64,000 nt of DNA from Haloplanus salinarum. GTDB lineage: Archaea; Halobacteriota; Halobacteria; Halobacteriales; Haloferacaceae. Numbering within the stretch: the stretch's first letter is position 1; every line of letters starts with the position of its first letter. Under the pieces are notes generated by a model. The model made no database searches, was not told where the DNA came from, and worked only from the letters and a program-made list of their open reading frames with translations. The stretch is from positions 310,001 through 374,000 of the forward strand of contig NZ_CP101823.1 of NCBI RefSeq assembly GCF_024498175.1. Direction: 5' to 3'. This document shows positions 17,364 through 25,930 of this stretch, piece by piece. A program made the translations under genes and the position numbers.

Positions 17364-18155
17364 ATGAACACGGGAACACGAGCGCGCCTCCGGCGTATCT
17401 CGACGGACGACCGCTACCTGATCGTCCCCATGGACCACGGCGTCACGATGGGGCCGGTCAAGGGACTGGTCGACATCGAATCGACCATCGACGCGGTCAC
17501 GGACGGCGGGGCTGACGCCGTCCTCACGCAGAAGGGCATCGCCCCCCGCGTCCACGACAGCAAGAACGGATCGGGCTACATCGTCCACCTCAACGGCTCG
17601 ACGAACATCGGCCCGGACGAGTCCGACAAGCGCCGCACCGGTACGGTCGAGGCGGCACTCCGGGCCGGCGCCGACGCCGTCTCCTTCCACATCAACGTCG
17701 GCTCCGAGTACGAACCGGAGCAGATGACCGACCTCGCACGGGTGACCGAACGCGCCGACGAACTCGGCGTGCCGACGCTCGCGATGGCCTACGCCCGCGG
17801 CCCCGATATCGAGGAGGACGACCCCGAGGCGCTGGCCCACGCCGTCCGTCTCGCGGAGGAACTCGGGGCTGACGTGGTCAAGACCGGCTACAGCGGCGAC
17901 GGCGACAGCTTCGCCCCCGTCTGTGCGGGGTCGCGCCTGCCGGTGGTCATCGCCGGCGGGAGCCGCGGCACCGACCGTCAGACCGTCGAGATGGTCCGGG
18001 GCGCGATGGACGGCGGCGCCGCCGGCGTCTCGATGGGTCGCTCCATCTTCCAGCACGACGACCCCGGCGCCATCACGCGCGCCATCGCCGCGGTCATCCA
18101 CGACGACGCGAACGTCGACGAGGCGCTCCGGCGCGGCGGTCTGCTCGAAGCCTAG
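17364..18155 (+). CDS. 2-amino-3,7-dideoxy-D-threo-hept-6-ulosonate (ADTH) synthase
   Basis: A class I aldolase of the FbaB/AroA' type that starts the archaeal shikimate route by making ADTH from aspartate semialdehyde and a 1-deoxyhexosephosphate. The 263-residue protein has IVPMDHGVTMGP, the Schiff-base Lys in GADVVKTGYSGDGDSF, and the phosphate-binding VIAGGSRGTD and GVSMGRSIFQH. It has often been annotated as fructose-bisphosphate aldolase. DHQ synthase II lies immediately downstream, which favours the ADTH assignment. A weak CATAAG element precedes it, so it may have its own promoter besides trp readthrough. Confidence 0.9.
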   Translation: MNTGTRARLRRISTDDRYLIVPMDHGVTMGPVKGLVDIESTIDAVTDGGADAVLTQKGIAPRVHDSKNGSGYIVHLNGSTNIGPDESDKRRTGTVEAALRAGADAVSFHINVGSEYEPEQMTDLARVTERADELGVPTLAMAYARGPDIEEDDPEALAHAVRLAEELGADVVKTGYSGDGDSFAPVCAGSRLPVVIAGGSRGTDRQTVEMVRGAMDGGAAGVSMGRSIFQHDDPGAITRAIAAVIHDDANVDEALRRGGLLEA

Positions 18156-18200
18156 CCCCCAGTCGCCACGTTGAAGCCCGGTCCCGTTCTGGTGGGGGTA

Positions 18201-19376
18201 ATGACACGCAGCGTGTGGTTGAAAGCCGACGGGACGGTCGGCGACTGGGAGTCACGAACGGAACGCATCACCGCCGGCCTCGAGGCCGGCGTCGACTGGG
18301 TGCTCGTCGACGAGACGGACGTGGCGCGGGTCCGCGAACTCGGCGACGTGAACGTGGCGGCCTTCCGCTCGGACGCGGACCTCGTCGAGGACGCCGAGGA
18401 CGAGGGCGCCGTCGCCGACGCCTACGTCGTGGGCAAGAACGGCGAGGGCGACGGCACGGTCGACCTCCCGCCGGACCTCTCGGGTTCGGCCGACCTCTCG
18501 ACGCTTCGCCGCGACGACGGGTCGACGCGGGGCGCCTACGTCCGCATCCTCGGCAAGGAGTACGAGACGTTCGCGGAGGCGGCCGCCGAGGACGCCGACT
18601 ACACCTTCGTCGTCGGCGAGGACTGGACGATCATCCCCCTCGAGAACCTCATCGCCCGCATCGGCGAGGAGACGGAACTGATCGCCGGCGTCACGACCGC
18701 CGAGGAGGCCCAGACGGCCTTCGAGACGCTAGAGATCGGTGCCGACGGCGTCCTGCTGGACTCGGGCGACCCGGACGAGATCCGCGAGACCTGCGAGGTC
18801 CGCGACGCCGCCGACCGCGAACACCTCGACCTGGAGTACGCCGAAGTGACCGACGTCGAGCGGACGGGCATGGCCGACCGCGTCTGTGTCGATACCGGCT
18901 CGCTCATGGAGGGATCCGAGGGGATGCTGGTCGGGTCGATGTCCCGCGGGCTCTTTTTCGTCCACGCGGAGACCGCCGAGTCGCCCTACGTCGCCTCGCG
19001 GCCCTTCCGGGTGAACGCCGGCGCCGTCCACGCGTACGTCCGTACGCCCGGCGGCGGGACGCAGTACCTCTCCGAGCTGGCGAGCGGCGACGAGGTGCAG
19101 GTGGTCGACGTCGAGGGCGACACCCGCGAGGCCGTCGTCGGGCGCGTCAAGATCGAAAAGCGGCCCATGTTCCGCGTGGAGGCCGAAGTCGAGACCGAGG
19201 AGGGCGTCGACCGCGTCGAGACGCTGCTCCAGAACGCCGAGACGATCAAGGTCCACACCCGCGAGGGGCGGACCGCCGTCACCGACCTCGACGCCGGCGA
19301 CGAGATCCTCCTCCACTACGGCGACGGGGCGCGCCACTTCGGCGAGACCGTCGAGGAGAGCATCATCGAGAAGTGA
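18201..19376 (+). CDS. aroB': 3-dehydroquinate synthase II
   Basis: Oxidatively deaminates and cyclises ADTH to 3-dehydroquinate, replacing bacterial AroB. The 391-residue protein is the archaeal family: MTRSVWLKADGTVGDW at the start, GEDWTIIPLENLIA in the middle, then VCVDTGSLMEGSEGMLVGSM and RPFRVNAGAVHAYV. ATG 18201 is chosen because the 10 residues from the upstream in-frame start look unrelated. It directly follows ADTH synthase, so the two entry steps of the pathway are linked. Confidence 0.94.
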   Translation: MTRSVWLKADGTVGDWESRTERITAGLEAGVDWVLVDETDVARVRELGDVNVAAFRSDADLVEDAEDEGAVADAYVVGKNGEGDGTVDLPPDLSGSADLSTLRRDDGSTRGAYVRILGKEYETFAEAAAEDADYTFVVGEDWTIIPLENLIARIGEETELIAGVTTAEEAQTAFETLEIGADGVLLDSGDPDEIRETCEVRDAADREHLDLEYAEVTDVERTGMADRVCVDTGSLMEGSEGMLVGSMSRGLFFVHAETAESPYVASRPFRVNAGAVHAYVRTPGGGTQYLSELASGDEVQVVDVEGDTREAVVGRVKIEKRPMFRVEAEVETEEGVDRVETLLQNAETIKVHTREGRTAVTDLDAGDEILLHYGDGARHFGETVEESIIEK

Positions 19377-19380
19377 CGCC

Positions 19381-20154
19381 GTGACGGTCACGCGGGTCCC
19401 GGTTCCGACGGACACCTCGGCCCCCGGCGGTCGGACGAACGCCTACCTCCTCGACGGGCCGGCCGGCGCGGTCCTCGTCGACCCGGCCGGGCGCACCGAC
19501 GACCTCGACGCCGCCGTCGCCGACCGCGAGGTGACTCACGTCGCGGTCACGCACGCCCACCCCGACCACGTCGGCGGCGTCGCCGCGTACGCCGCCGAGA
19601 CGGGCGCGACCGTCTGGGCCCGCCGCGGGCGCGAGGCGCGGTTCGAGGCCGCGACGGGCCGCGCCCCCGACCGCACGTTCGCCGAGGGTGACCGCGTCGG
19701 CGACGCGACCGTCCTCGACACGCCGGGGCACGCCCCCGACCACGTCGCCTTCGCGACCGGCGCCGGCGTCGTCTCCGGCGACCTCGCCGTCGCCACCGGG
19801 AGCGTCGCCGTCGCCGCCCCCGAGGGCGACCTGCGGGCGTACCTCGTTGCCCTCCGTCGACTCCTCGCCCGCGACCCGCTCCGCCTCTACCCGGGACACG
19901 GCCCGGTGATCGACGATCCGCGGGCGACCCTGACCCGACTCTACTTCCATCGCCTCGACCGCGAGCGACGGATCGAACGCGCCGTCCGCGCCGGCGCCGA
20001 GTCGGTCGACGCGGTGGTGAGCGCGGCCTACGACCGCGAACTCGGCGACTACCGGGACCTCGCGGCCGCCACCGTCCGTGCCCACCTCGACAAACTCGCC
20101 GTCGAGGGCCGGGTTCGGTTCGACGCCGGGACCGACCGGGTCGCCCCCCGGTAG
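19381..20154 (+). CDS. Metallo-beta-lactamase-fold hydrolase (LACTB2-like)
   Basis: The zinc site is clear: THAHPDHVGGVAAY, DTPGHAPDHVAF, VVSGDLAVATG and YPGHGPVIDDP. After about residue 185 a winged-helix-like tail (DAVVSAAYDRELGDYRDLAA) follows, as in LACTB2/endoribonuclease-type members. 257 residues from GTG 19381, four bases after DHQ synthase II. The substrate is unknown; thioester or RNA hydrolysis are the family options. Confidence 0.87.
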   Translation: MTVTRVPVPTDTSAPGGRTNAYLLDGPAGAVLVDPAGRTDDLDAAVADREVTHVAVTHAHPDHVGGVAAYAAETGATVWARRGREARFEAATGRAPDRTFAEGDRVGDATVLDTPGHAPDHVAFATGAGVVSGDLAVATGSVAVAAPEGDLRAYLVALRRLLARDPLRLYPGHGPVIDDPRATLTRLYFHRLDRERRIERAVRAGAESVDAVVSAAYDRELGDYRDLAAATVRAHLDKLAVEGRVRFDAGTDRVAPR

Positions 20155-20190
20155 CGACGACGTTTTTCCCCTCCATCCCCCAGCGGGGGT

Positions 20191-20841
20191 ATGAACCCGC
20201 TCGAAACCGAACTCGAACGGGCGCGGGCCCTCGACGTGAGCGACCTCGCCGACGCCATCGAGTCCATCGGCTTCGAGTGTACCCGGTGTGGCGCGTGCTG
20301 TAAGGCGGACGACGACGACCCACACACCGCGACGGTGTTCCCCGACGAGGTGCGGGATCTGCAGGCGGCGACCGACTACGACTGGCGCGACGTGGCGCGG
20401 CCGATGCCCTACGGGCTCTCCGAGGGGCCGGACGGCCCCGAGGGCGAGACCTTCGAGTGGGCTCTGGCGACCGACGCCTGCGGGGACTGTACGTTCTACG
20501 AGGAGCGCGAGGGCGAGGGGCGGTGTACCGTCCACGGGGACCGGCCGCTGATCTGCGAGACCTACCCGTTCAGCGTCGCGCTCGGCGGGACGAGCCAACC
20601 GATGGGCGAGGCCGTCGACGAGGCGGGGATGGTCCGCGCCCACGAGTGCGAGGGTCTCGGCCGCGACGTCTCGCGTGCGGACGCCGAGGATCTGGCCGCG
20701 GCGCTCAAGGAACGGGCGATCCGCGAACTGACGGAAGCCATCGACGTCCGCGACGCCTACACCCCGGTCGAGACCGGGCCGGGCGAGGTCGTCGTCCACG
20801 ACTCCGAAGGGGCGAAAACGCCCGACGGACGGTCTCGATGA
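20191..20841 (+). CDS. YkgJ-family cysteine-cluster protein
   Basis: A 216-residue protein with the Fe/Zn-chelating pattern CTRCGACCK near residue 30, then CGDCTFYEER, CTVHGDRPLICETYPF and a final HECEGLG. This is the YkgJ/CxxCxxCC family, whose members bind iron-sulfur or zinc; function is not established. ATG 20191 lies about 40 bases after the MBL gene, which is on the same strand. Confidence 0.85.
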   Translation: MNPLETELERARALDVSDLADAIESIGFECTRCGACCKADDDDPHTATVFPDEVRDLQAATDYDWRDVARPMPYGLSEGPDGPEGETFEWALATDACGDCTFYEEREGEGRCTVHGDRPLICETYPFSVALGGTSQPMGEAVDEAGMVRAHECEGLGRDVSRADAEDLAAALKERAIRELTEAIDVRDAYTPVETGPGEVVVHDSEGAKTPDGRSR

Positions 20842-20878
20842 CGGCGATACACCTTTAACGATTCCGCCACAGAACCGC

Positions 20879-20890
20879 ATGGAGGTTTAG
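20879..20890 (+). other. Three-codon mini-ORF carrying the ribosome-binding site of the TRAM gene
   Basis: ATG GAG GTT TAG at 20879-20890 encodes Met-Glu-Val and contains a GGAGGT Shine-Dalgarno sequence eight bases before GTG 20894. An upstream CTTTAAC element near 20853 predicts transcription start close to this ATG, so the mini-ORF may be the leaderless 5' end of the mRNA. Confidence 0.4.
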
Positions 20891-20893
20891 ATT

Positions 20894-21298
20894 GTGGAGA
20901 TCTCAGATAAACTGCTGTGTCTGTTCAGCGAGCGCGTACGGGCGGAGGACGACACGTACGTGATCGAGGTACCGCAACGCGAGATCGAGACGGGGTCGAT
21001 CGACCCCGACGAGACCTACCGTGTCGCACTCATCTCTCGGGAGCGAACGGAGTCGGCCGAAGACGAGGACTCGTCGACCGACGCGCCGTCGTCGGAACCC
21101 CAGCCACCCGTCGAGAGTGGCGAGATCCGGTACGTCGAGATCGAGGACATCGGCAAACAGGGCGACGGCATCGCACGGGTCGAGCGCGGCTACGTCATCA
21201 TCGTCCCCGGGGCCGAGATCGGCGAACGCGTCAAGATCGAGATCACCGAGGTCAAGTCGAACTTCGCGGTCGGCGAGATCATCGACGAGGACTTCTAG
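20894..21298 (+). CDS. TRAM-domain RNA-binding protein
   Basis: A 134-residue protein. The last 60 residues form a TRAM beta-barrel (VEIEDIGKQGDGIARVERGY, VPGAEIGERVKIEITEVKSN), the RNA-binding module also found in MiaB and TrmA. The N-terminal part (EISDKLLCLFSERVRA, then VIEVPQREIETGSIDP) is conserved in haloarchaea, and an acidic Ser/Thr linker joins them. Archaeal TRAM proteins have been implicated as RNA chaperones. Start GTG 20894 follows a strong Shine-Dalgarno sequence. Confidence 0.85.
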   Translation: MEISDKLLCLFSERVRAEDDTYVIEVPQREIETGSIDPDETYRVALISRERTESAEDEDSSTDAPSSEPQPPVESGEIRYVEIEDIGKQGDGIARVERGYVIIVPGAEIGERVKIEITEVKSNFAVGEIIDEDF

Positions 21299-21340
21299 GC
21301 CGACACAAGGCCCTTGTCGCCGCACGGTCGAGAGTCCCGT

Positions 21341-22309
21341 GTGTACCGACGTGCCCTCCTCTCTACCGGTCCGGCGCTCGCGACGGCCGGCTGTTCCGGC
21401 TTCGGCTTCGGCTTCGGCACCGACTGTTCCCGCGGTGCCAGCCTCCGACTGCGACCCGTGACCGACGCCGAGATCGCGGAGCGGGCGAGCGAGCCACTCG
21501 ACACCTTCTCGCCGCCCGAACGGACCGCCGTTCGAGCCGCCCGGCGCGACGAATCGCCGACGATCACCGCCGAAGGCACTCCCTTCTCCGGCTCCGGCGT
21601 CGAGTACGTCGTCGTGGACGGCGCGTACGTCGCCGTCGAGACGCCCGTCGTCGCCACGACCGAACGCACCGGCTACCGCTTCACGCTCGACACCGACGGT
21701 GCGACGGCCGACGGCGCGGAACGCCGGATCGCGGCGTTCGACGACCTGCCCGCCGTCGACCGGGCCGCGCTCTACGCGGGACTGGGCTTCCCGCGCACCC
21801 AGGAGATCGAGCGCTTCGACCGCGCCCGCGCCGTCGGCCTCGGCGGCGTCCTCACGTACCCGGACGACGAGGCCGAGGCGCGGTCCGAACTCGTCCCCGA
21901 CCCCGCGTACGACGTCCTCCGGATCGGTGGTCGCGCGTTCCGGTTCGGTCTGGAGGGCCGGGAGTCGGTCACCGTCGAAACCCGGCGGATCGAGGTGCGC
22001 GAACTCGCGGACGGCCCCGGGGGGTTCGCGTCCGTCGTCCTCGATCGGTACGGAACCGACCTCGACGGCCTCTCGCCCGAACAGCGTGAGATCGTCGAGA
22101 CGGCCATCGACGACGAGTACGAAGAGTGTGCGCCCTACTCCGAGGCCTACGCCGGCGTCCAGCGGGCGCTCGGTCGGCCGCCGACCCGGGTGACGGGCGA
22201 CGGCGACGGCGTCGCGACGACGCCCGACGCCGACACCCCGGAGCGGGTCGACTACGCCAACTACGAGGCCCGGTGGTACGCCGTCGACCTCGGGGAGTAC
22301 GTCGTCTAG
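21341..22309 (+). CDS. Predicted haloarchaeal lipoprotein of unknown function
   Basis: From GTG 21341 the protein starts YRRALLSTGPALATAGCSGF: a short basic region with RR, a weak hydrophobic core, and a lipobox ending in Cys, typical of Tat-exported lipoproteins. The mature part, about 305 residues, is acidic with no recognised domain and is probably extracellular beta-rich. An in-frame TTG at 21314 would add nine residues before the signal and is less likely. The stop shares the palindrome CTAG with the convergent radical SAM gene. Confidence 0.75.
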   Translation: MYRRALLSTGPALATAGCSGFGFGFGTDCSRGASLRLRPVTDAEIAERASEPLDTFSPPERTAVRAARRDESPTITAEGTPFSGSGVEYVVVDGAYVAVETPVVATTERTGYRFTLDTDGATADGAERRIAAFDDLPAVDRAALYAGLGFPRTQEIERFDRARAVGLGGVLTYPDDEAEARSELVPDPAYDVLRIGGRAFRFGLEGRESVTVETRRIEVRELADGPGGFASVVLDRYGTDLDGLSPEQREIVETAIDDEYEECAPYSEAYAGVQRALGRPPTRVTGDGDGVATTPDADTPERVDYANYEARWYAVDLGEYVV

Positions 22310-24027
22310 TCGGCCGACTCCGCGACCGAGGCGAACGCCGAGAGGTCGACCCCGAGTTCGCGGTCCAGATCCGCAATCGAGCCGTAGGGTCGGTTGACGA
22401 CGATGTCGCCCGCGGTCGACTGACCGACCCCCGGCAGCAGTTCGAGTTCGTCCATCGACGCCGCGTTGGGGTCGAGCGGGTGGGGGACGCCGGTCACCGA
22501 CCGGTAGCCGTGATCCACCACGGCGACGTCGAGGGTCGTCCCCAGTTCGCGTTCGCCGGGGACGGCCACGAGCAGTGGGTAGGTGCCGAGCTGTCGGCCG
22601 AAGGTCTTGCCGTCCTGGTGGTACTCCAGGTGGACGTCGGGCAGGACCGTCCCCGCGGGCACGACCCGGCGGAGCATCGGGCGGTCGATCTCCTCGCGCA
22701 CCTCGCGTTTGTACTCCGTGAACAGTTCCTTGTGGTCGCGGGCGATGTCCGCCCCCGTGTCGCTCATCTCCGTCCCCGCGAAGGCCATCACCTGCCGGAT
22801 GTTGATCCGGCGGAGCATCAGCCCCTCGTCGTAGACGCGCTGGAGGAAGCGCTTGTTGTGCTCGAAGGTCTCCCGGCGCTCGCCTTGGAGGCCGTGGACG
22901 AGGTTGATCCCCGGGAGGAGCTTCGGCAGGCGATCCGCCGCCGACTCGCCGACGGTGGGTGCGTCGTCGGGGTCGTCGCCCGGCCGCCAGCCCGCCTCCT
23001 CGTTGACGACGCGAACCGCCTCCAGACACTCGTCGGCCGAGACGAGCAGGTTGTTCTCCTCGCGGACGACGGGATCGGCCGATTCGAGGCCGAAGGCCGC
23101 GGTGTCGCCCGCCGTGTTGTGTTCGGCGATGATCCGGATCGCCTCCCGTGACTTCTCGGGATAGTCGACGATGGTGACCGGGTTCATGTTGTCGAGGTGG
23201 AGCGTCTCCAGGTCGGGGGCGACATCCCGGATGCCCGCGTAGAGCCGGCGGAGCGCGTCGGGGTTCGGCGCCTCGCCGTCGCCGCCGAACGCGAGGATGT
23301 CGGCCTGGCGGCCCAGGCGGAAGTGCCGCACGCCGCGCTCGTACAGCGCCTCGACCTCGCGGACGACCGACTCGGCCGACCGGAAGCCCGGATCGCCGTA
23401 CAGCGGTTCGGTGCAGAAGGAACAGCGGTACGCGCAGCCGCGGGAGGTTTCGAGTTCGGCGATCAGGTAGTCCGGATGATTGGGGTGGTCCTCGACGACG
23501 AACGCCCCCTTCGCGGCCCAGCGGTCCAGTTCCTCGTTGTCGCGCATGCGGTCGCCGAAGCCCTCCAATCCGCTTTCGACGAGGTCGTGGGCCGCCGCCT
23601 CGACGTCGCCCTTGGCGACGAAGTCGTAGTCGAGATCCTTGCGCTCCATCTCCTGGGCGCCGGCGTTCTCCTCGCCGACGCCGAAGCGGACGGGCCCGCC
23701 CATCAGCGTCGTCCCGTCGGCGGTCCAGGCCAGTTCCCGCACCTCGTCGGGTTCGGCGGGCGTCCCGCCGACGTACTTCCCGGGGACGGTCATGCCGCCG
23801 AGGTAGATCACCAGGTCGGCGTCGGCGACGTCGGCCCACTTCCGCCGCTCGTCGCGGAGTTCGTCGATGGTGTGGTACGTGATCGATCCGGCGGGCACGC
23901 CGGCATCGACCAGCGCCCCCGCGGTGAAGCGGGGGTACGTCGAGACGTACGGCGGGACCCCGAAGTGTGCGGGTTCGTCGACGTAGCCGTCGACGACGGT
24001 GACGGTGAGATCAGCGGGGTCGGTCAT
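22306..24027 (-). CDS. Radical SAM protein with N-terminal B12-like and C-terminal HhH regions
   Basis: A 573-residue protein. The radical SAM cluster motif is ETSRGCAYRCSFCTEP near residue 200 (CxxxCxxC). The first 150 residues (VTVVDGYVDEPAHFGVPPYV, LVIYLGGMTVPGKYVGG) resemble the cobalamin-binding-type N-terminus of B12-dependent radical SAM enzymes. The last 60 residues contain LELLPGVGQSTAGDIVVNRP, a helix-hairpin-helix. This archaeal family is widespread but its reaction is unknown. ATG 24027. Confidence 0.88.
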   Translation of the reverse strand: MTDPADLTVTVVDGYVDEPAHFGVPPYVSTYPRFTAGALVDAGVPAGSITYHTIDELRDERRKWADVADADLVIYLGGMTVPGKYVGGTPAEPDEVRELAWTADGTTLMGGPVRFGVGEENAGAQEMERKDLDYDFVAKGDVEAAAHDLVESGLEGFGDRMRDNEELDRWAAKGAFVVEDHPNHPDYLIAELETSRGCAYRCSFCTEPLYGDPGFRSAESVVREVEALYERGVRHFRLGRQADILAFGGDGEAPNPDALRRLYAGIRDVAPDLETLHLDNMNPVTIVDYPEKSREAIRIIAEHNTAGDTAAFGLESADPVVREENNLLVSADECLEAVRVVNEEAGWRPGDDPDDAPTVGESAADRLPKLLPGINLVHGLQGERRETFEHNKRFLQRVYDEGLMLRRINIRQVMAFAGTEMSDTGADIARDHKELFTEYKREVREEIDRPMLRRVVPAGTVLPDVHLEYHQDGKTFGRQLGTYPLLVAVPGERELGTTLDVAVVDHGYRSVTGVPHPLDPNAASMDELELLPGVGQSTAGDIVVNRPYGSIADLDRELGVDLSAFASVAESAD

Positions 24028-24110
24028 AGGGGCGAGTTGGCGGCCGACGCGTAAAACCGTGTTCGTGTCCGGCGCCGGATTTAAGGCGTCACTCGCGGGT
24101 GATATTCCTC

Positions 24111-24472
24111 ATGCGACTCGTGTCGGATCGGGTGCAGTTCGGGGTGGCGACGGTCGTGGCGGTGGTGGGGTGGCTCGCGGTCACGTTGATCTTCGATTTA
24201 CGCCCGTTCATGCCGATGCTCGCCGCCGGCTTCTCGTCCGTCTCTGGGTCGCTTTCGACTGGCGCCGGTCCCTGCGGGGCGCCGTTACCCTCTCCTGTGT
24301 CCTGCTCGGCCTCTTGGTGATTCTGTCTTCCTTCCTGTATCGTCCATCCACCTTCTTTTATACGTCTCCGAGTGCCGAATCCCTAGTCGTCCTCGCGGCG
24401 ACGGAGAAGGCCGACCGCCACGAGTCGGTGCTCTACCTCCGGGACGCGTTCCGGGACCTGGCCGACCGCTGA
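24111..24472 (+). pseudogene. Two-helix membrane protein gene with an apparent one-base frameshift
   Basis: From ATG 24111 the frame reads MRLVSDRVQFGVATVVAVVG, WLAVTLIFDLRPFMPMLAAG and then loses sense. In the frame one base earlier, from about 24233, a plausible continuation begins (LVRLWVAFDWRRSLRGAVTL, SCVLLGLLVILSSFLYRP) and runs to a stop at 24472. Joined, they give a protein of about 120 residues with two hydrophobic helices and a soluble tail. A TTTAAG promoter element at 24080 fits ATG 24111. A single-base deletion near 24228-24235, or an assembly error, explains the break. Function unknown. Confidence 0.6.
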
Positions 24473-24530
24473 TCGCCGGCCCGCCCCCGCCTCCACGCCA
24501 CTTATGCCGGTCGCGGCACTACCTCCGGCC

Positions 24531-24689
24531 ATGCCCGCCACGAAGGAGCTCGAGTGTACCAGCGACGACTGTGAACTCGACATGTTCGAGAACCACTACA
24601 CCTACGACATCGCCGACGACCACACCGTCGCCGACCTCTCCTGTCCGCTCTGTGGGGGGACCGACTGTCTGGAAGAGATCGAACTATGA
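24531..24689 (+). CDS. 52-residue zinc-knuckle protein (DUF7559-like)
   Basis: The tiny protein has two Cys pairs: LECTSDDCELDMFENHYTYD and SCPLCGGTDCLEEIEL, a probable zinc site. It matches a haloarchaeal small-protein family that I recall as DUF7559. A CTTATG element near 24501 supports leaderless initiation at ATG 24531, nine codons after an upstream in-frame ATG. It overlaps the Hsp20 gene by four bases. Confidence 0.75.
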   Translation: MPATKELECTSDDCELDMFENHYTYDIADDHTVADLSCPLCGGTDCLEEIEL

Positions 24690-25240
24690 CCGGGTTCAAG
24701 GAGTTCGGCAAGTCGGCGGCGAACGCCGTCCTCGAACGGGTGGGACGTGGCGTCGGGAAGGTCCAGGAGCGCCGACCGCTCTCCTACGACGTGCTCGAAT
24801 CCGAGGACGCCTACCTCGTCGTCTTCGACGCGCCGGGCGTCACCCGGAGCGACGTGCAGGTGCGCTACGTCGAGGGCGAGGTGCAGGTTCGTCTCGACCG
24901 GTTCCGCGACTTCCACGAGGGCTTCGAGATGCGGTTCCCGGGGCGGGGCCTCTCGCTCGACGGTCGTGCGCGCCTGCCGCCGGACGCCGACGTCGACGCC
25001 GGCGAGGCGTCGGCGACGCTGAGCGACAGCGGAACGCTCCGCGTCGAGGTGCCGAAGCGGGCACACGGGACGGACGTGGCGGTCCGGTCGGAGGCGGAGG
25101 CGGAGGAAACGGACGCCGCCGACGAAACGGACGCCGCCGGCGAAACGGACGAAGCCGACGGAGCGGACGCCGCCGACGAAACGGACGAAGCCGACGAAAC
25201 GGACGCCGCCGACGAAACGGACGACGCAGAGGACGAGTGA
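24686..25240 (+). CDS. Hsp20/alpha-crystallin-like small heat-shock protein with acidic repeat tail
   Basis: Residues 30-130 form an alpha-crystallin-like beta-sandwich (PLSYDVLESEDAYLVVFDAP, GVTRSDVQVRYVEGEVQVRL, ending TLRVEVPKR). The N-terminus is amphipathic. The last 45 residues are seven near-identical hexapeptides of the ETDAAD type. It starts in an ATGA overlap with the zinc-knuckle gene. The family are ATP-independent chaperones; the canonical C-terminal I-x-I motif is absent and replaced by the acidic tail. Confidence 0.8.
   Translation: MTGFKEFGKSAANAVLERVGRGVGKVQERRPLSYDVLESEDAYLVVFDAPGVTRSDVQVRYVEGEVQVRLDRFRDFHEGFEMRFPGRGLSLDGRARLPPDADVDAGEASATLSDSGTLRVEVPKRAHGTDVAVRSEAEAEETDAADETDAAGETDEADGADAADETDEADETDAADETDDAEDE
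25106..25231 (+). repeat. Seven tandem 18-nt repeats encoding the acidic Hsp20 tail
   Basis: Seven consecutive 18-base units, consensus GAAACGGACGCCGCCGAC, encode ETDAAD, ETDAAG, ETDEAD, GADAAD, ETDEAD, ETDAAD and ETDDAE. The high identity suggests recent expansion by slippage or unequal recombination, so copy number probably differs between strains. Confidence 0.9.
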
Positions 25241-25250
25241 GGGTCGGCGG

Positions 25251-25856
25251 TCAGACCGGAAAGTCGGCGTCGGGGCCGACGACCCGGTCGACGTCGGGTG
25301 GCATCTCCCAGTCGGTCGCGAGTTCCAGCAACTGGACGAGCATCCGGCCGGTCGCGCCCCAGACGGTGTAGTCGTCGACCCGGAAGAAGTGGAGACGGAT
25401 CTCCCCGTAGTGGGGATGATCCCGGCGTTCGGATGCGTAGTTGTCGAGATCGGTGAGCTCCGCGACCGGTAGGATCGCGATTTCGGCGACCTCCCGTTCG
25501 TCGGGGACGTACGTGCGATCCGGCACCCGCGAGACGAACGGGCGGACGGCGTACTCGCTGACGGTCGGGATGTCGTCGAGACGGCCGACGACGTCGATCT
25601 CGCCGGGTTCGAGACCGATCTCCTCGTTGGCCTCGCGACGGGCGGTCGCCTCGAGGTCGGCGTCGCTCGGTTCGCGACCGCCGCCGGGGAAACTCATCTG
25701 TCCCGCGTGCTCGCCGAGGTGGTCGGCGCGCTTGGTGAACAGGAGGGCGTCGCCGTCGCTCCGGTCGACGACGGGCGCGACGACCGCGGCCTCGCGCCCG
25801 GCGCCGTCGATGGTCTGCGGGGCGTGGTCGGCGACGGCTGACAGGTCCATGCGCAT
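25251..25856 (-). CDS. Nudix hydrolase, CoA pyrophosphatase type
   Basis: A 201-residue Nudix protein. The box reads GGGREPSDADLEATARREAN followed by EEIGLEPGEI, with the upstream SFPGGG and the extended UPF0035 pattern (LLFTKRADHLGEHAGQMSFP) characteristic of CoA diphosphatases such as NudL. It would cleave CoA or a related nucleotide diphosphate. Two ATGs (25856 and 25850) are possible starts. Convergent with Hsp20. Confidence 0.88.
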   Translation of the reverse strand: MRMDLSAVADHAPQTIDGAGREAAVVAPVVDRSDGDALLFTKRADHLGEHAGQMSFPGGGREPSDADLEATARREANEEIGLEPGEIDVVGRLDDIPTVSEYAVRPFVSRVPDRTYVPDEREVAEIAILPVAELTDLDNYASERRDHPHYGEIRLHFFRVDDYTVWGATGRMLVQLLELATDWEMPPDVDRVVGPDADFPV

Positions 25857-25930
25857 GGTGATGGGTCGTGTGGTGTGTCTCTATCGTGGGTTCCGGCTGC
25901 TCACCCCCACCTACGCCCGGAGGGGTGGTT

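Noticed and set aside
23197-24054. A 285-codon plus-strand frame antisense to the radical SAM gene
   Set aside because: It mirrors the radical SAM gene and has no motifs.
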